Source: Nanosynbacter sp. (lineage in GTDB: Bacteria; Patescibacteriota; Saccharimonadia; Saccharimonadales; Saccharimonadaceae). Taken from it: DNA of 15,577 nt. Below are positions 6,706 through 13,714 of the stretch, piece by piece. Under the pieces are notes generated by a model that was not told the DNA's origin, did no database searches, and was given only the letters and a program-made list of their open reading frames with translations. The stretch spans positions 1 through 15,577 of the forward strand of contig JABZKE010000002.1 in assembly GCA_015257445.1 (NCBI GenBank). Direction: 5' to 3'. Each line of letters starts with the position of its first letter. Positions within the stretch are counted from its first letter, which is position 1. The position numbers were made by a program, and so were the translations under genes.

Positions 6706-7674
6706 ATGAAAAATAATTTTAAACGTGTCTTGACTCTAGCCCTCTTCGGGCTAGGTCTCTCCGGTCTCTTCGGTTTAGCAAAAACCTCTGCTACTTATGC
6801 CGGCGAAAAACCAGCTGAAAAACCAAAAGTTCAAATCCAAATTTCCCCAGTGAAGAACACCGTCTATCTTAAGGGTGGCGATGTTTCCGACTTCACCTTC
6901 AACGTTTCTAACATCGGTACCGATCCTTTCGATTTCAAGGTTTATGCTACTCCATATTCCGTCTCCAATGAAAAATATGAACTAAACTTCTCGAAGGAAA
7001 GTTCCCGCACTCAAATTACTCGTTGGACTACCTTTCAGGACGCTTCCGGGAATTACGTATCTGACGTCACCTACTCGGTTCAGCCAAACGAAACCAAGGT
7101 TGTAAAATATCGTGTCACCGTCCCTCAGGATGTTCCTGCCGGTGGTCAGTACGCCGTCATCTTTGCCGAAGCCATCCCTAAAGACGACCTTAATTCTACT
7201 GGTATTAAAACGGTTTCCCGCGTTGGCTTGACTCTCTATGGTAAAACCGAGGGTGAAACCAGGGAAGAAGCCAAAATCACCAAATACCATCTCGACGGTT
7301 TCCGTGTTTCTGGCAATATTCGCACCTCTGCTACGGTCGAAAATACCGGTAATACCGACTTTCGTGCCACTGTCAGCATGAAAGTAGAAAAGCTTTTCGG
7401 CGGTTCTATCTTTGAAGATACCAAGGGCTTCGATGTCTTACCAGATACCACCCGTGATGTTGATCTCGAATGGAAGGATAGTCCAGCCTTCGGTATCTAT
7501 CGCATTACTTCCACTATCTCGGCTGGTGGTAAAGAAGAAAAATCTACCAAGATTGTCTTGATTGTACCTATCTTTGTTCTAATTATTCTGTTTATGCTAT
7601 TGACAACGGCTGTGGTATGGTTTATCATCGTACTTAGAAAGCGTCGTGCTCAGAAGTCTAAGTTAATTATTTAG
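6706..7674 (+). CDS. WxL-interacting-protein-like membrane protein (DUF916/DUF3324 type), paralog 2
   Basis: A 322-aa paralog of the preceding gene with the same order: signal peptide (1 to about 32, ending SATYA), DUF916-like domain (about 43-155: SPVKNTVYLKGGD, SNIGTDPFDFKVYATPYSVS, VPQDVPAGGQYAVIF), DUF3324-like domain (about 160-278: RVGLTLYGKTEGE, ATVENTGNTDFRA, SPAFGIYRIT), a transmembrane helix (about 283-310) and a basic tail RKRRAQK. I start at ATG 6706, because AAAGGAG at 6693-6699 is well placed for it; the TTG at 6703 is not needed. The stop TAA of the upstream gene overlaps this ribosome site, so the two are translationally linked. It has no cysteine in the extracellular part, unlike its partner. 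The tandem pair suggests two scaffolds of different specificity for the two secreted paralogs upstream. Confidence 0.78.
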   Translation: MKNNFKRVLTLALFGLGLSGLFGLAKTSATYAGEKPAEKPKVQIQISPVKNTVYLKGGDVSDFTFNVSNIGTDPFDFKVYATPYSVSNEKYELNFSKESSRTQITRWTTFQDASGNYVSDVTYSVQPNETKVVKYRVTVPQDVPAGGQYAVIFAEAIPKDDLNSTGIKTVSRVGLTLYGKTEGETREEAKITKYHLDGFRVSGNIRTSATVENTGNTDFRATVSMKVEKLFGGSIFEDTKGFDVLPDTTRDVDLEWKDSPAFGIYRITSTISAGGKEEKSTKIVLIVPIFVLIILFMLLTTAVVWFIIVLRKRRAQKSKLII

Positions 7675-7714
7675 ACCCTGGCACAGATAAAAATAAAAAT
7701 AATAAAGGCGAAAA

Positions 7715-8686
7715 ATGAATAAAAAATCAATCATCGGCGCATTAGGAATAGCAGGCTTGACCCTACTCGGCGGCCTGGCGCTCACTAATCAAACTTACGC
7801 CCAGGAAGCTACTTCTTCTGAAGTAACCGTCCAGGTCACCGTTCTTCCAAACGGTCAATCAGTTGCTATCAAATCTCCTACCTCAGATAGCAAGGTTCTT
7901 GAAAATCAAGTACCACTCAATATTGATTTCACCAAGTCAAAAACTATTGAATACGAAATCAAACTCACCGACAAAGACGGCACTACCACTACTATTGCTA
8001 ACGAAACTGTTGACGTAAGTAATGCTGGTGCAGCTAATAGCGGCTCGAAGAAAATCCCTCTCGACATGCAACAGCTCACTAATGGTGTTTTTGGTAAGGT
8101 CTCTATTAAGGTTACCGTCGATGGCAAAGCTGAGACTGCTGATACCGTAGAATTTAACTATGTTCCAGTAGCAGTTGAGAAGACCCAGACTAACGAACGT
8201 GGTTACACTGGCTTTCGTATTGCCCACGCTGGTGGTGTCGCAAAAGTAAAACTTATCTTGAAAGATAAAGCTGGTCACAAGGTTGGTGATAAAGAAATCG
8301 AAATCACTGATCCAGTTGCAATGACCAACGGTGGCACCATCGAACTCAATTCAGAAGATATTAATAATAAATTGGACAAGGGTGATTACACTCTCGAAGT
8401 CTTGGCCTTAAACGGTGCTGGTGATGATCTCGAAAAACCAGAAGTTGCTAGCTTCAAGTTTACCGGCAAGGATGAACCAGCTAAACCAGAAGATAAACCA
8501 GCCACTCCAGGTAAGAATGGTGGTAAGAAAACCCCAGCCGTACCTAACACTGGTGGATCCGTCTTCGCAGGTATGAATCTTTCATCCTCAGACTTTCTCG
8601 CTTCCGGCATTGCCGTCTTCGCCTTCCTCTCTCTCCTCGCCGTCGTCTTCTTGAAGAAGGGTAAGAAATCCGCTTACCGCCGCTAA
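7715..8686 (+). CDS. Surface protein with VPNTG sortase-type anchor
   Basis: A 323-aa exported protein. Signal peptide 1-29 (QTYA then cleavage). Residues about 35-155 and 156-250 look like two beta-sandwich (Ig-like) modules: the first ends TADTVEFNYVPV, the second SFKFTG. Next comes a Pro/Lys linker (252-275), VPNTG at 276-280, a hydrophobic helix (about 295-313) and a basic tail KKGKKSAYRR. This is the layout of sortase substrates, with Val in place of Leu in LPxTG and an unusually long gap of about 14 residues between motif and helix. No sortase gene is in the window. It lies 40 bases after the WxIP-like pair with AAAGG before the ATG and no obvious promoter, so it is probably the last gene of that operon. 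Function is unknown; a surface adhesin or stalk protein is plausible. Confidence 0.7.
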   Translation: MNKKSIIGALGIAGLTLLGGLALTNQTYAQEATSSEVTVQVTVLPNGQSVAIKSPTSDSKVLENQVPLNIDFTKSKTIEYEIKLTDKDGTTTTIANETVDVSNAGAANSGSKKIPLDMQQLTNGVFGKVSIKVTVDGKAETADTVEFNYVPVAVEKTQTNERGYTGFRIAHAGGVAKVKLILKDKAGHKVGDKEIEITDPVAMTNGGTIELNSEDINNKLDKGDYTLEVLALNGAGDDLEKPEVASFKFTGKDEPAKPEDKPATPGKNGGKKTPAVPNTGGSVFAGMNLSSSDFLASGIAVFAFLSLLAVVFLKKGKKSAYRR

Positions 8687-8696
8687 GATTGATTCT

Positions 8697-8724
8697 AAAA
8701 GACCTCCTCACGGGGGTCTTTTCT
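8697..8724 (+). terminator. Terminator of the surface-protein operon
   Basis: AAAAGACCTCC pairs with GGGGGTCTTTT (one G:U) around TCAC, with TTTTCTTTT following. It lies 11 bases after the stop of the gene at 7715. Confidence 0.88.
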
Positions 8725-8740
8725 TTTAATTAAATTATGG

Positions 8741-8769
8741 TTGAAATCTTCGCTTAAATATCATATAAT
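8741..8769 (+). promoter_or_regulatory. Promoter of tRNA-Val
   Basis: TTGAAA (8741-8746), 17 bases, TATAAT (8764-8769). The start point would be 2-3 bases before the mature 5' end at 8779. Confidence 0.78.
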
Positions 8770-8778
8770 AAATTAGCT

Positions 8779-8855
8779 GGACGATTAGCTCAGTTGGCTA
8801 GAGCGCGTCTTTGACGTAGACGAGGTCAGAGGTTCAAATCCTCTATCGTCCACCA
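8779..8855 (+). tRNA. tRNA-Val(GAC)
   Basis: A 77-nt cloverleaf: acceptor GGACGAT/ATCGTCC fully paired, D-arm GCTC/GAGC, anticodon stem CGTCT/AGACG with loop TTGACGT (anticodon GAC, valine), T-arm AGAGG/CCTCT with TTCAAAT, discriminator A and an encoded CCA. GAC reads the GUC and GUU codons. Transcribed alone, with its own promoter and terminator. Confidence 0.96.
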
Positions 8856-8861
8856 GTAATT

Positions 8862-8882
8862 CAGGCTAAGGGCCTGTTTTTT
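8862..8882 (+). terminator. Terminator after tRNA-Val
   Basis: CAGGC (8862-8866) and GCCTG (8872-8876) form a 5-bp stem with loop TAAGG, followed by six Ts. Confidence 0.8.
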
Positions 8883-8900
8883 GTGTTTCTTGACATTTTG

Positions 8901-8909
8901 TGTTATAAT
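8901..8909 (+). promoter_or_regulatory. Extended -10 of the kinase-like gene
   Basis: TGTTATAAT is an extended -10. TTGACA at 8890-8895 is only 8 bases upstream, too close to act as its -35. Leader about 47 nt, with AGGAGGGGG near its end. Confidence 0.55.
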
Positions 8910-8962
8910 ATATGTTGTAACTAGTTTTTATTACTCAAAAAATGAAACAGGAGGGGGAAGTT

Positions 8963-9517
8963 ATGCTCGTTTATCTTGAGGGCCTACCGTATGTAGGAAA
9001 AAGCACTTTGGCAAAAGGATTAAAGTCTCGTTTGGGGGCAGGTTGGAAGATCATGGATGGTCAGAGTTTAACACAGGAAGAGCTTTACGTCTTAGCGCAT
9101 GGTAATTTTGGAAATGTAATTTTAGATTCATTCAAACCGTATTATGAATTAGCTAAGAAGTATGCGCGTTCTACTTATGTTCCCAAGCCGGTGCTAAAAG
9201 AATATCAGGCCATGCTACCTAGACCTACGGCGTCCTTTTATCTACATGTCGATAGGGCCATGACCTTGGTTTCTCGTGCAGAGACCGCCATTAATGCCGG
9301 GATGGACTGTACGAAGTTCGAAAGGTCCATCTTGCAAAGTGATCATCTGACTTTTGACGGCTTCCGTAACCAGTTCATGGAGTCGGTTAATACGATGGTG
9401 GTACCAGAGTATATCGTCACGGATAATCTTTCACCTGCCGAAGTACTAAGTTCAGTGTATTATAGCGTCAGCAGGGCAATTGAAGCCGCAAGGGAACCGA
9501 AAAGGGCTCTTGCGTAA
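8963..9517 (+). CDS. Thymidylate-kinase-like P-loop kinase
   Basis: A 184-aa P-loop protein resembling thymidylate or deoxynucleoside kinases. GLPYVGKST (7-15) is the Walker A loop. ASFYLHVDRAM (90-100) matches the TMK strand xFYLDVDPE that ends at the base-binding region, and DCTKFERS (115-122) sits where the lid region should be. NVILDSFKPYY (51-61) aligns with the VxxDRY segment of TMK, but the Arg of the conserved DR[YFH] is Ser56, so dTMP kinase activity is doubtful. It is slightly shorter than TMK (about 205 aa). I start at ATG 8963 because AGGAGGGGG (8948-8956) is ideally spaced; the ATG at 8942 lies upstream of that site. Monocistronic, with a strong terminator. It could be a deoxynucleoside kinase or another phosphotransferase. 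Confidence 0.6.
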   Translation: MLVYLEGLPYVGKSTLAKGLKSRLGAGWKIMDGQSLTQEELYVLAHGNFGNVILDSFKPYYELAKKYARSTYVPKPVLKEYQAMLPRPTASFYLHVDRAMTLVSRAETAINAGMDCTKFERSILQSDHLTFDGFRNQFMESVNTMVVPEYIVTDNLSPAEVLSSVYYSVSRAIEAAREPKRALA

Positions 9518-9572
9518 TCGTGACAGACTGCAAACTAGTTTTGTCCTTTATCTAGCATCTTTGATGCAAAAG

Positions 9573-9600
9573 ACCCCGATTCTTTCGGGGTTCTTTTTTT
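9573..9600 (+). terminator. Terminator after the kinase-like gene
   Basis: ACCCCGA (9573-9579) pairs with TCGGGGT (9585-9591) around TTCTT, followed by TCTTTTTTT. A smaller stem GCATC/GATGC lies just upstream (9555-9567). Confidence 0.88.
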
Positions 9601-9626
9601 GCGTCAAAATTCTTATGCCCTAAATA

Positions 9627-9635
9627 TGTTACAAT
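9627..9635 (+). promoter_or_regulatory. Extended -10 of the DUF308-like gene
   Basis: TGTTACAAT is an extended -10 about 30 bases before ATG 9665, with TGGAG (9655-9659) as ribosome site. Confidence 0.5.
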
Positions 9636-9664
9636 ATAAGTAATTAAATCGCATTGGAGTTAAT

Positions 9665-10309
9665 ATGAAAATTCAAGATAAAATTAACGCTTATCTCAAT
9701 ACTGCAATCTCCACTACCGTAGTAATGGTGCTGTTCGGCCTCTTTTTTGCTCTGCTTCCAGAATTCGCCCTCAACCTCTTGCGCTTACTGCTCGCTGCCG
9801 GATTTCTTCTCGCCGGTTTTAGTATGATCATGAGCCGAGTCTACTCGCGCTTTGTCCGTCTATTTTCTAGTAATTTCCTCGGCGCTTTTCTGATTGTAAT
9901 TGGTCTCGTCTTCCTCTTTTACCCAGGTATTCTCAGCCTTATTCCGATGACTATCGGTCTAGTGATTGTGATTTCAGCAATTTCTCGCATCGGTTACACT
10001 ATGGAGCTAAAAAACGTTTCTAAATCTGCTTATATCACCTCTATTATTACCAACCTTTTGTCCTTGACTGCCGGCGTCGCGATTATTGTCTATCCATTTG
10101 ATGCTTCCGCCATTGCCTTGTCGCTAATCGGCTTTATTATGATTGGTTATGGCCTCTCGGATTTAATCAATATTATTGTTCTGAAGAAACACGTTCATGA
10201 TTTCACCGATCGTTATAATCTAGTCTCTAAATTTTCCGGTTCGAAAAAATCCGAAACCAATCCAGATAACATCGAAGAAGCGGAAATTGTCGACTCTAAA
10301 AAGAAATAA
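9665..10309 (+). CDS. DUF308/HdeD-like six-helix membrane protein
   Basis: A 214-aa integral membrane protein with six hydrophobic helices at about 14-34, 36-57, 70-87, 90-111, 124-144 and 148-172, arranged as three hairpins. It ends in a hydrophilic tail of about 40 residues rich in Lys, Glu and Asp. Repeated short segments such as GLFFALLPEF, GLVFLFYPG and GVAIIVYPFD at equivalent points are typical of the DUF308 repeat in HdeD-like proteins. HdeD is linked to acid resistance in enterobacteria, but most relatives have no known role, and I assign none here. The gene has its own promoter. No terminator hairpin is evident in the bases after the stop, and a promoter for the RNA region begins 23 bases downstream. 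Confidence 0.72.
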   Translation: MKIQDKINAYLNTAISTTVVMVLFGLFFALLPEFALNLLRLLLAAGFLLAGFSMIMSRVYSRFVRLFSSNFLGAFLIVIGLVFLFYPGILSLIPMTIGLVIVISAISRIGYTMELKNVSKSAYITSIITNLLSLTAGVAIIVYPFDASAIALSLIGFIMIGYGLSDLINIIVLKKHVHDFTDRYNLVSKFSGSKKSETNPDNIEEAEIVDSKKK

Positions 10310-10331
10310 ACCCCTGTCATTGTGCTTATGC

Positions 10332-10360
10332 TTGCAAAATCTAAGGAATTTTGTTAATAT
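10332..10360 (+). promoter_or_regulatory. Promoter of a putative structured RNA
   Basis: TTGCAA (10332-10337), 17 bases, TAATAT (10355-10360). Transcription should start near 10367. No start codon with a ribosome site and a plausible protein follows. Confidence 0.6.
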
Positions 10361-10366
10361 TATCGT

Positions 10367-10878
10367 GCAACACAGATATCTTGTGGATTGAGTATATTAA
10401 ACGTATCGGGTATATGAAAAACACATTATATTTTGTGCGGCAAGGTTTTTGCTACTTCCTTAGCGAGGATTTGAAAAACCCCTCTTAATTTTCTAAAAAG
10501 AACAAGCAACAAAACATGCAGTTTTACCAATCATTACTACCTCGCTGCGTGTCGCGTCGTGAGACTTTCTATTCTAAAAGTTATTGCCATTTCTTTTAGT
10601 TAGAAATAAGGTTCACCACCTTGGCGGCACGTTGGGGCCGAAGTCACTATTTCTCTTAAATTGAGCAAACTCACTTTCTTTTGTTTTTGGCAACATCCAC
10701 CTTTTCGGCCCCCAACTTATTTTCATAGTTGCAGCCTCAGCTTGACTAATCTTCTAGACATCAGAAGGCTGCGGATACCCCTCCAAAAAATCCCACCTGC
10801 TGTGGGTCCCGTCTTGTATAAGGCGAGCTCAAATCCCATTTCTTATGGGTCCCGTCTTATCTAAGGCGGGTATTTTTT
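10367..10878 (+). ncRNA. Unidentified structured RNA of about 510 nt
   Basis: This 570-base gap has a promoter at its left and a rho-independent terminator at its right but no believable protein. Helices visible on the plus strand include GCAAGG (10440-10445) with CCTTaGC (10458-10464); GAGG/CCTC (10465-10468, 10481-10484); TTTCT plus CTAAAAG (10566-10580) with CTTTTAG plus AGAAA (10593-10606); a 12-bp long-range helix GTTGGGGCCGAA (10631-10642) with 10704-10716 (one bulged C), enclosing TGAG-CAAA-CTCA (10662-10673); GCAGC/GCTGC (10731-10735, 10768-10772) enclosing CTTCT/AGAAG; and two tandem hairpin units at the 3' end. I looked for tmRNA (tRNA-like ends, tag ending in AA), RNase P (GAAAGUC and ACAGAA cores), SRP RNA and T-box signatures and found none. 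It may be a lineage-specific RNA or a highly divergent known class. Confidence 0.55.
10788..10868 (+). repeat. Tandem 38-base hairpin repeat, two copies
   Basis: Copy 1 (10788-10825) and copy 2 (10831-10868) have a period of 43 bases and agree at 31 of 38 positions. Each folds as a CCCAY/RTGGG hairpin followed by a CCGTCTT/AAGGCG hairpin. In the first hairpin the fifth pair is C-G in copy 1 (CCCAC/GTGGG) and T-A in copy 2 (CCCAT/ATGGG), a compensatory change that supports an RNA structure. Copy 2 runs into the terminator; copy 1 has no T-run after it. Confidence 0.8.
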
Positions 10879-10879
10879 T
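10851..10879 (+). terminator. Terminator of the structured RNA
   Basis: CCCGTCTTA (10851-10859) pairs with TAAGGCGGG (10862-10870), nine pairs with one G:U, then TATTTTTTT. Confidence 0.85.
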
Positions 10880-10911
10880 GCTTAAAAATTATCTAGAAGA
10901 TAGGCGAAAAT

Positions 10912-10933
10912 AAAAAAGAACCCCGAAAGGCTC
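10912..10933 (-). terminator. Terminator of tRNA-Lys
   Basis: On the minus strand GAGCC and GGTTC form a short stem with one G:U pair, followed by TTTTTT. It lies 16 bases beyond the CCA end of the tRNA. Confidence 0.6.
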
Positions 10934-10948
10934 TTTTAAAAATCTCTG

Positions 10949-11025
10949 TGGTGAGTCGGGAGGGACTCGAACCCTCGACACCGGGCTTAAAAGGCCCGTG
11001 CTCTAACCTGCTGAGCTACCGACCC
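10949..11025 (-). tRNA. tRNA-Lys(UUU)
   Basis: A 77-nt cloverleaf on the minus strand: acceptor GGGTCGG/CCGACTC (one G:U), D-arm GCTC/GAGC, anticodon stem CGGGC/GCCCG with loop CTTTTAA (anticodon TTT), T-arm GAGGG/CCCTC with TTCGAGT, discriminator A and an encoded CCA. It is divergent from the typA-mnmA operon, whose MnmA product thiolates U34 of this tRNA class. Confidence 0.96.
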
Positions 11026-11038
11026 AGAGTACTCTCTT

Positions 11039-11067
11039 ATTATATGCCTACCCTCTCAAAAAATCAA
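11039..11067 (-). promoter_or_regulatory. Promoter of tRNA-Lys
   Basis: On the minus strand, TTGATT (11067-11062), 17 bases, TATAAT (11044-11039). It is back-to-back with the typA promoter. Confidence 0.7.
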
Positions 11068-11075
11068 GCAAAATA

Positions 11076-11084
11076 TGGTATAAT
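11076..11084 (+). promoter_or_regulatory. Extended -10 of the typA operon
   Basis: TGGTATAAT is an extended -10 with no clear -35. The leader is about 19 nt and carries AAGGG (11101-11105) before ATG 11110. Confidence 0.65.
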
Positions 11085-11109
11085 ATTCAGAGTAAAAAAT
11101 AAGGGCAAT

Positions 11110-12948
11110 ATGAATAATAAAGAAAATATCCGTAATGTTGCAATCATCGCGCACGTTGACCATGGTAAAACGACGCTAGTGGATGCACTTTTGAAACAAT
11201 CTAATACTTTCCGTGATAACCAGGCCGAAATGAGCCAAACCCTCATTATGGACTCTGGCGACCAGGAACACGAACGTGGTATCACCATTACCGCCAAGCA
11301 AACCTCGGTCTATTACAACGATCATAAAATTAATATCATCGATACTCCGGGCCACGCCGACTTCTCTGGTGAGGTTGAACGTACTCTCAATATGGCCGAC
11401 GGTGTACTTTTGGTGGTGGACGCCCAAGAAGGTCCGATGCCACAGACCAAATTCGTTTTGAAGAAAGCCCTTGATCTTAAATTAAAGCCGGTTGTGATTA
11501 TTAATAAAATCGACAAGCCTGCCGCTCGCATTGAAGAAGTGAAAGACGAAATTTCCGATCTTTTCTTAGAGCTTGCGACCGATGAATCTCAGCTTAACTA
11601 CCCAATCTATTATGCCATCGCGCGTGATGGTCGTGCCGGTAAGACCGAAAATCTTGATAATGACCTACATGTAATTTTTGAATCCATCATCAATGATATC
11701 CCATCGCCAAAAGTTGACGAAGCTGCCGATAAAGGCCTGCAGCTACTTGTCGCTTCACTCGCTTCCGATAATTACCTCGGTAAATATGCTATCGGTAAAA
11801 TTTTCCGTGGAAATATCAAGCATGGTCAATCGATTAAAATCGTGAAGACTCACTTCAATAATGGTGAACCAGAAATCACTACTGAAAATGGTAAAGTTGA
11901 CCGCATCTTCGTCTATCGTGGTCTCGGCAAGGAAGAGGTTAATGAAGCTTTTGCTGGTGACATCGTCGCGGTCACCGGTATTCCAAGTGCGAACATCGGT
12001 GATACTATTGCTGCCTTTGATAATCCAGAAGCTCTTCCGACCATCGAGCTTGAACCACCTACTCTCAGTATTTATATTGGTCCAAACACCAGTCCATTGA
12101 AGGGTCAAGAAGGTGAATTCACTACCTCTCGTCAAATTTCTGATCGTCTCCATAAAGAGCTTGAAACTAATATTGCCTTAAAGATTGCTCAAGACGGTCT
12201 CGGCTACAAAGTATCTGGCCGTGGTGAGCTTCACCTCTCAGTTTTGATTGAAACTATGCGCCGTGAAGGTTACGAACTCGAAGCTGGCCGTCCAGAAGTG
12301 GTCTATAAAGAAATTGATGGCAAAAAATGTGAACCATTTGAAGATCTTACAATTGAAGTCACCCCAGAATATGTCGGTGCGGTTTCGCAAGAGCTTGGTA
12401 TTCGTAAGGCTGATCTCGTTGCTCAGGAAATTACCTCTGGTGGTGCCGTCCGTTTCACTTATGAAATTTCTACCGCGGCTTTAATTGGTCTTCGTAATAG
12501 CTTGATGACCGATACCAAGGGTACCGTGATTATGTCTTCCATCCCGAAGGGCTACCGTCCAGTCGAAGGTAAGTACAAGCCAGAACGTAATGGTGTTTTG
12601 ATTTCCTTTGAAACTGGTACTTCTACCGCTTATGCTCTCGACATGGTGCAGGCTCGTGGTATTCTCTTTATTCCACCACAGGTGCCAGTCTATCAGGGTA
12701 TGATTGTCGGTCTTTCGAATAAGAAAGAAGATATCGATATTAACGTCTGCCGTGAAAAGCAGCTCACTAATATGCGTACTCACGCCTCTGATGGTGCAAT
12801 CCAGCTCACTCCATATACTAATCTCAGTCTCGAACAATGTCTCGACTTCCTGCTCGATGATGAACTTCTCGAAGTTACCCCAAAGAGTCTACGTCTCCGC
12901 AAGCGCCAACTAGATCCAATCAAGCGCAAACGCGAAGCTAGGAGCTAA
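11110..12948 (+). CDS. typA: Ribosome-associated GTPase TypA/BipA
   Basis: A 612-aa translational GTPase that acts on the ribosome, notably in 50S assembly and stress or cold adaptation. G motifs are AHVDHGKTT (14-22), RGITI (56-60), DTPGHAD (78-84) and NKID (132-135). EF-G-like domains III and V and the TypA-specific C-terminal domain follow; [44 protein letters not shown] and the Arg/Lys-rich end are typical. Length fits the family (about 610 aa). I start at ATG 11110, because the longer ORF from 10948 reads through the antisense tRNA-Lys gene. AAGGG precedes the ATG. First gene of the typA-tatD-desulfurase-mnmA operon; its last codons contain the AGGAG ribosome site of the next gene. Confidence 0.96.
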   Translation: MNNKENIRNVAIIAHVDHGKTTLVDALLKQSNTFRDNQAEMSQTLIMDSGDQEHERGITITAKQTSVYYNDHKINIIDTPGHADFSGEVERTLNMADGVLLVVDAQEGPMPQTKFVLKKALDLKLKPVVIINKIDKPAARIEEVKDEISDLFLELATDESQLNYPIYYAIARDGRAGKTENLDNDLHVIFESIINDIPSPKVDEAADKGLQLLVASLASDNYLGKYAIGKIFRGNIKHGQSIKIVKTHFNNGEPEITTENGKVDRIFVYRGLGKEEVNEAFAGDIVAVTGIPSANIGDTIAAFDNPEALPTIELEPPTLSIYIGPNTSPLKGQEGEFTTSRQISDRLHKELETNIALKIAQDGLGYKVSGRGELHLSVLIETMRREGYELEAGRPEVVYKEIDGKKCEPFEDLTIEVTPEYVGAVSQELGIRKADLVAQEITSGGAVRFTYEISTAALIGLRNSLMTDTKGTVIMSSIPKGYRPVEGKYKPERNGVLISFETGTSTAYALDMVQARGILFIPPQVPVYQGMIVGLSNKKEDIDINVCREKQLTNMRTHASDGAIQLTPYTNLSLEQCLDFLLDDELLEVTPKSLRLRKRQLDPIKRKREARS

Positions 12949-12949
12949 A

Positions 12950-13714
12950 ATGTCTCATCCGGCGTATCTTATTGATTCACATTGTCATCTGCATGACCTG
13001 GATTTTTATGCGCCGGAAGCGCAAACCGAGGCTCTTGCTGTTTGCGCCGAAAAACAAGTCGATAAGCTCATTTGTATCGGTACCGACCACGAGGATTCTT
13101 TCAAGGCTGCCGAATTTGCCGCTCAAAATCCCACCAAGCTTTTTTGGAGTTATGGTATCCACCCCAATGAATTTGACAAACCTAGAAAAGATGTTCAATT
13201 TGAACATCAAAACCGTCCAGTGGCAATTGGTGAAGTTGGCCTCGATTATCATTATGGTGAAAATGATAAATTAGACCAAGCGAGACTTCTGGAAGAAATG
13301 TTAGATCTCGCCATTCGCGAGGATTTACCACTTATTTTTCATGTTCGCGAAGCTTTTGATGATTTTTTCGCGATTTTGGACAATTTTTCTTCTGCCAAAA
13401 TCCGTGGTGTCGTGCATTCTTTTTCTGACAACAAGAAAAACCTCCGCAAATCTCTCGAACGTGATTTTTATATCGGCGTGAATGGTCTAGCTACTTATTC
13501 TACTTTGCCGATGCCACCAATTGAGCGCATTTTACTCGAAACTGATGCGCCATTTCTCTCCCCCGTGCCACTGCGTGGGCAAACCAACCAGCCGGCCAAT
13601 GTTTACTATGTGGCGAAATGGTTAGCCGAAAAACTCGGATCAGATTTTGAGGAAGTTGCGAAAATTACTACCGAAAATTCGGAAACTCTCTTTAATTTAG
13701 GAGCTAGAAAATGA
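12950..13714 (+). CDS. TatD-family metal-dependent hydrolase (DNase)
   Basis: A 254-aa cytosolic TIM-barrel hydrolase of the TatD family, which includes 3'-5' DNases and D-aminoacyl-tRNA-deacylase-type relatives. The metal and catalytic residues are all visible: H11 and H13 in DSHCHLH, E95 in GEVGLDY, H131 in FHVREAF, H156 in VVHSFSD and D199 in LLETDAPFL. Length matches the family. It starts one base after the typA stop, using AGGAG inside typA, and its stop overlaps the next start as ATGA, so the three genes are translationally coupled. Substrate cannot be decided from sequence. Confidence 0.92.
   Translation: MSHPAYLIDSHCHLHDLDFYAPEAQTEALAVCAEKQVDKLICIGTDHEDSFKAAEFAAQNPTKLFWSYGIHPNEFDKPRKDVQFEHQNRPVAIGEVGLDYHYGENDKLDQARLLEEMLDLAIREDLPLIFHVREAFDDFFAILDNFSSAKIRGVVHSFSDNKKNLRKSLERDFYIGVNGLATYSTLPMPPIERILLETDAPFLSPVPLRGQTNQPANVYYVAKWLAEKLGSDFEEVAKITTENSETLFNLGARK

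Noticed and set aside
8890..8909. TTGACA plus TATAAT as a standard promoter for the kinase-like gene
   Set aside because: The spacing is only 8 bases. The extended -10 TGTTATAAT can work alone, so the TTGACA is probably chance.
10661..10864. A 67-codon ORF in the RNA region
   Set aside because: No ribosome site, odd composition rich in Pro, Ser and Leu, and it runs through several predicted helices and both tandem hairpin copies.
10367..10878. tmRNA, RNase P RNA, SRP RNA or T-box
   Set aside because: No tRNA-like ends or T-arm, no tag ending in the usual residues (the frame ending RVAS at about 10561 is not convincing), no GAAAGUC/ACAGAA core on the plus strand, and no GGUACCGCG T-box. GAAAGTC occurs once on the minus strand, without the rest of the core.
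10948..11109. A 54-codon N-terminal extension of TypA
   Set aside because: It is the antisense reading of tRNA-Lys(UUU) and its promoter. TypA homologs start at the [19 protein letters not shown] region, and ATG 11110 has a ribosome site.
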